The notes beneath the pieces are model-generated. The model saw only the letters and a program-made list of their open reading frames with translations. It did no database searches and was not told the origin of the DNA. DNA of 14,041 nucleotides, from positions 1-14,041 of the forward strand of contig JAZUCM010000095.1 of NCBI GenBank assembly GCA_045639085.1. Direction: 5' to 3'. Shown here piece by piece: positions 12,860 through 14,041 of this stretch. Numbering within the stretch: position 1 is the first letter of the stretch; the number at the start of each line of letters is the position of its first letter. Origin of the DNA: Gastranaerophilus sp045639085. Lineage in GTDB: Bacteria; Cyanobacteriota; Vampirovibrionia; Gastranaerophilales; Gastranaerophilaceae. Position numbers and translations under genes: made by a program.

Positions 12860-13696
12860 TTATATAATCATAAGTAATTCGCGTATAACTTTAGTTGCAA
12901 CGGCTGTTGAAACGCCTGAGGCGTCATAATCCGGCGCTAGTTCGACGACATCTGCGCCAACGATGTTGAAATCTTTCAAGTATTCAAACCAGCCCATAAG
13001 CTCGTTAAATTGAAGCCCGCCGGATTCTGGAGTTCCAGTTCCCGGCATGATGGAAGGGTCTAAAACGTCCAAGTCGACTGTTACGAAAATATTTTTATTT
13101 TTTAGGCAATCTAAATCGGAGTATTTTGTTGCAAGGGTGTTATATTTTTTCATGAACTCGAATTCTTCTTTCATGCCGGAGCGGATACCGATTTGTTTTA
13201 GATTTTCCGGGCCGACGATTTTAGAGGCATGGCGAATTACGGCAGAATGAGACATTTCTTCACCCAAATATTCTTCTCTCAAGTCAGTGTGCGCATCAAA
13301 ATGAACGATTGCCAAATCCTTATAAAACTTTGATACAGCTTTGATTTCAGGCAATGTAACCAAATGTTCGCCCCCGATTCCGAAAACTTTTTTGCCATCG
13401 CGGTAGATATCTTCGACGTTTTGTTGGATGACATCGAGAGTTTTGTAGGTGTTTCCGAGTGGGAATTCTAAATCACCCGCATCGTGGAAGTTTACGTCTG
13501 CCAAATCCTTGTCAAATCTTGCGGAATATTCTTCCAGGCCCCAGCTTGCGAGGCGTATTTGTTCCGGCGCAAAGCGTGAGCCGGAGCGATAAGATACCGT
13601 TCCGTCGAACGGTAAACCCAACATTACGATTGATGATGAGGCATAGTCCTCATTTTGTCCCATCCAGTTTCTATCTAAAAAAGGTCCTCTTAGCAT
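12860..13696 (-). CDS. speB: Agmatinase (ureohydrolase family)
   Basis: Agmatinase hydrolyses agmatine to putrescine and urea in polyamine synthesis. The 278-residue protein carries the complete di-manganese site: GGEH with His111, DAHTD with Asp134, His136 and Asp138, and DLDVLD with Asp208 and Asp210. The signature SIMPGTGTPESGG follows. HSAVIRHA (150-157) fills the substrate-loop position. Arginase and other ureohydrolases share these ligands, so the exact substrate is inferred from length and overall similarity. No speA or speE is in the window, although bacteria often place speB near them. AAGGGGA lies 7 nt before the start codon, and an extended -10 promoter lies just upstream. It is the first gene of the seven-gene run. 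Confidence 0.88.
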   Translation of the reverse strand: MLRGPFLDRNWMGQNEDYASSSIVMLGLPFDGTVSYRSGSRFAPEQIRLASWGLEEYSARFDKDLADVNFHDAGDLEFPLGNTYKTLDVIQQNVEDIYRDGKKVFGIGGEHLVTLPEIKAVSKFYKDLAIVHFDAHTDLREEYLGEEMSHSAVIRHASKIVGPENLKQIGIRSGMKEEFEFMKKYNTLATKYSDLDCLKNKNIFVTVDLDVLDPSIMPGTGTPESGGLQFNELMGWFEYLKDFNIVGADVVELAPDYDASGVSTAVATKVIRELLMII

Positions 13697-13728
13697 AATT
13701 AATCCCCTTATATAATCTTTTCGTTTTT

Positions 13729-13737
13729 ATTATAGCA
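13729..13737 (-). promoter_or_regulatory. Extended -10 promoter of the speB-to-glycosidase operon
   Basis: On the minus strand TGCTATAAT (13737-13729) is a perfect extended -10 element. No good -35 hexamer is seen at 16-18 bp, which extended -10 promoters can lack. Transcription would start near 13722, giving a leader of about 26 nt. A small GC hairpin, CGCC-GAA-GGCG (13746-13756), lies just upstream. Confidence 0.65.
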
Positions 13738-13776
13738 TAAATATTCGCCGAAGGCGGGGAAAGGTTGTAAATAATA

Positions 13777-13826
13777 GTTAATAAGTTAATAAGTTAATGA
13801 GTTAATAAGGGTTATGGGAATAGACC
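13777..13826 (+). repeat. Octamer-array repeat element, copy D
   Basis: Four octamers fill 13777-13808: GTTAATAA twice, GTTAATGA, then GTTAATAA. Two G follow, then GTTATGGGAATAGACC (13811-13826), nearly identical to the tail of copy A at 76 to 60. It is the cleanest array of the four. It lies outside any gene, between the speB promoter and the IS. The small hairpin CGCC-GAA-GGCG (13746-13756) lies 20 bp ahead of the array, as GC hairpins do ahead of copies A and B. Confidence 0.85.
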
Positions 13827-13830
13827 CGAG

Positions 13831-13906
13831 TCAAGATTAAACGTTGGATTTAATGTTTATTGAAGAACAAACAAAGAGTCCAACGTTGCGGACTAATCAA
13901 GATTAA
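13831..13906. repeat. Spacer with inverted and direct repeats beside the IS
   Basis: AACGTTGGA (13840-13848) and TCCAACGTT (13879-13887) form a perfect 9-bp inverted repeat over a 30-nt loop, with TGTTT/AAACA (13854-13858, 13869-13873) pairing inside it. The decamer TCAAGATTAA occurs at 13831-13840 and again at 13897-13906. A 17-codon frame starting at ATG 13853 falls inside the structure but has no family likeness. I see no gene here. Confidence 0.5.
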
Positions 13907-13923
13907 TAAACGTTAAACCTCAT

Positions 13924-14041
13924 TGAAGTGTACCCGAAAACCTGGACAAGCGGCTAGGAAGTAGTAAAATAAAGAAAGAGGTACACCAATGAAATTTAGT
14001 AAAGAAGAAAAAGACCGTTTACGTTCTAATCCAAACGTAAA
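13924..14041 (+). mobile_element. Left end of an IS3-family insertion sequence (truncated by the window)
   Basis: From TG at 13924, the sequence TGAAGTGTACCCG followed by AAAACCTGGAC has the spacing of IS3/IS150-type terminal repeats (TG...ACCC...TGGAC, 24 bp). A promoter-like pair follows, TGGACA (13943-13948), 16 bp, TAAAAT (13965-13970), then a Shine-Dalgarno and the first reading frame at 13989. The right end and any target duplication lie outside the window, so completeness and activity cannot be judged. The boundary could also be TG at 13929. Confidence 0.7.
13989..14041 (+). CDS. IS3-family transposase OrfA, N-terminal fragment
   Basis: The frame starts with ATG at 13989 and stays open to the window edge, giving MKFSKEEKDRLRSNPNV and one partial codon. 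This Lys/Glu-rich opening resembles the start of helix-turn-helix OrfA proteins of IS3/IS150-type elements, which bind the terminal repeats and are fused to the OrfB integrase by programmed frameshifting. AAGAGG lies 8 nt before the start codon. Only 17 residues are visible, so identification leans on the flanking IS end. Confidence 0.65.
   Translation, partial: MKFSKEEKDRLRSNPNV

Noticed and set aside
13853..13906. A 17-codon peptide frame on the plus strand
   Set aside because: It lies within an inverted repeat, lacks a convincing Shine-Dalgarno, and frames this short occur easily by chance.

Overview
The window reads as core-genome DNA from a low-GC bacterium with an outer membrane. A Gram-negative envelope is indicated by LptB and an LptF/LptG permease, several secreted proteins and a type IV prepilin-like protein. 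The prepilin N-terminus (G^FTMAE, then ILLSLTIIGVVAAITLPSL), the infA-rpmJ-rpsM-rpsK-rpsD-rpoA-rplQ-truA-rplM-rpsI order and the base composition together suggest a gut relative of the cyanobacteria (Vampirovibrionia/'Melainabacteria', Gastranaerophilales-like). That placement is an inference from pattern recognition, not from a marker tree.

Layout. (1) 1-1087, plus strand: a REP-like hairpin, then a prepilin-like gene whose 3' end resembles a DUF1566/Lcl-type domain. (2) 1145-1181: a strong hairpin terminator with A and T runs on both sides, shared by the pilin gene and the convergent ribosomal operon. (3) 1203-6725, minus strand: the alpha ribosomal-protein/RNA-polymerase operon, read from infA down to rpsI, including a 37-codon rpmJ at 6329-6442. 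Three successive spacers in this operon, normally short, are enlarged by repeats or structured sequence. (4) 7005-13696, minus strand: a tightly packed run of seven genes, speB-ligA-unknown membrane protein-SIMPL protein-lptB-lptF/G-phosphodiester glycosidase-like protein. Gaps are 16 bp or less, three junctions are UAAUG overlaps, and the run is probably read from an extended -10 promoter at 13729-13737. (5) 13777-14041: a repeat element, a short structured spacer, and the left end of an IS3-family insertion sequence whose first ORF runs off the window.

The ribosomal operon supplies translation and RNA polymerase alpha. The second operon couples DNA ligation and polyamine synthesis to lipopolysaccharide export and secreted-protein functions; I see no single pathway joining all seven genes.

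The main discovery candidate is a dispersed repeat family with four copies here: 60-111 on the minus strand, and 5037-, 5540- and 13777- on the plus strand. Each copy has exactly four 8-bp units (32 bp, loose consensus GTNANTAA), followed at once by a tail that varies on GTYGTTATGGG. Two copies lie inside the ribosomal operon and one lies between the speB promoter and the IS. The fourth, in inverse orientation, is translated: it encodes most of the unusually long leader peptide of the prepilin. A second, unrelated degenerate repeat of about 43 bp fills the rpmJ-rpsM spacer and creates an in-frame, Lys-rich upstream extension of S13.
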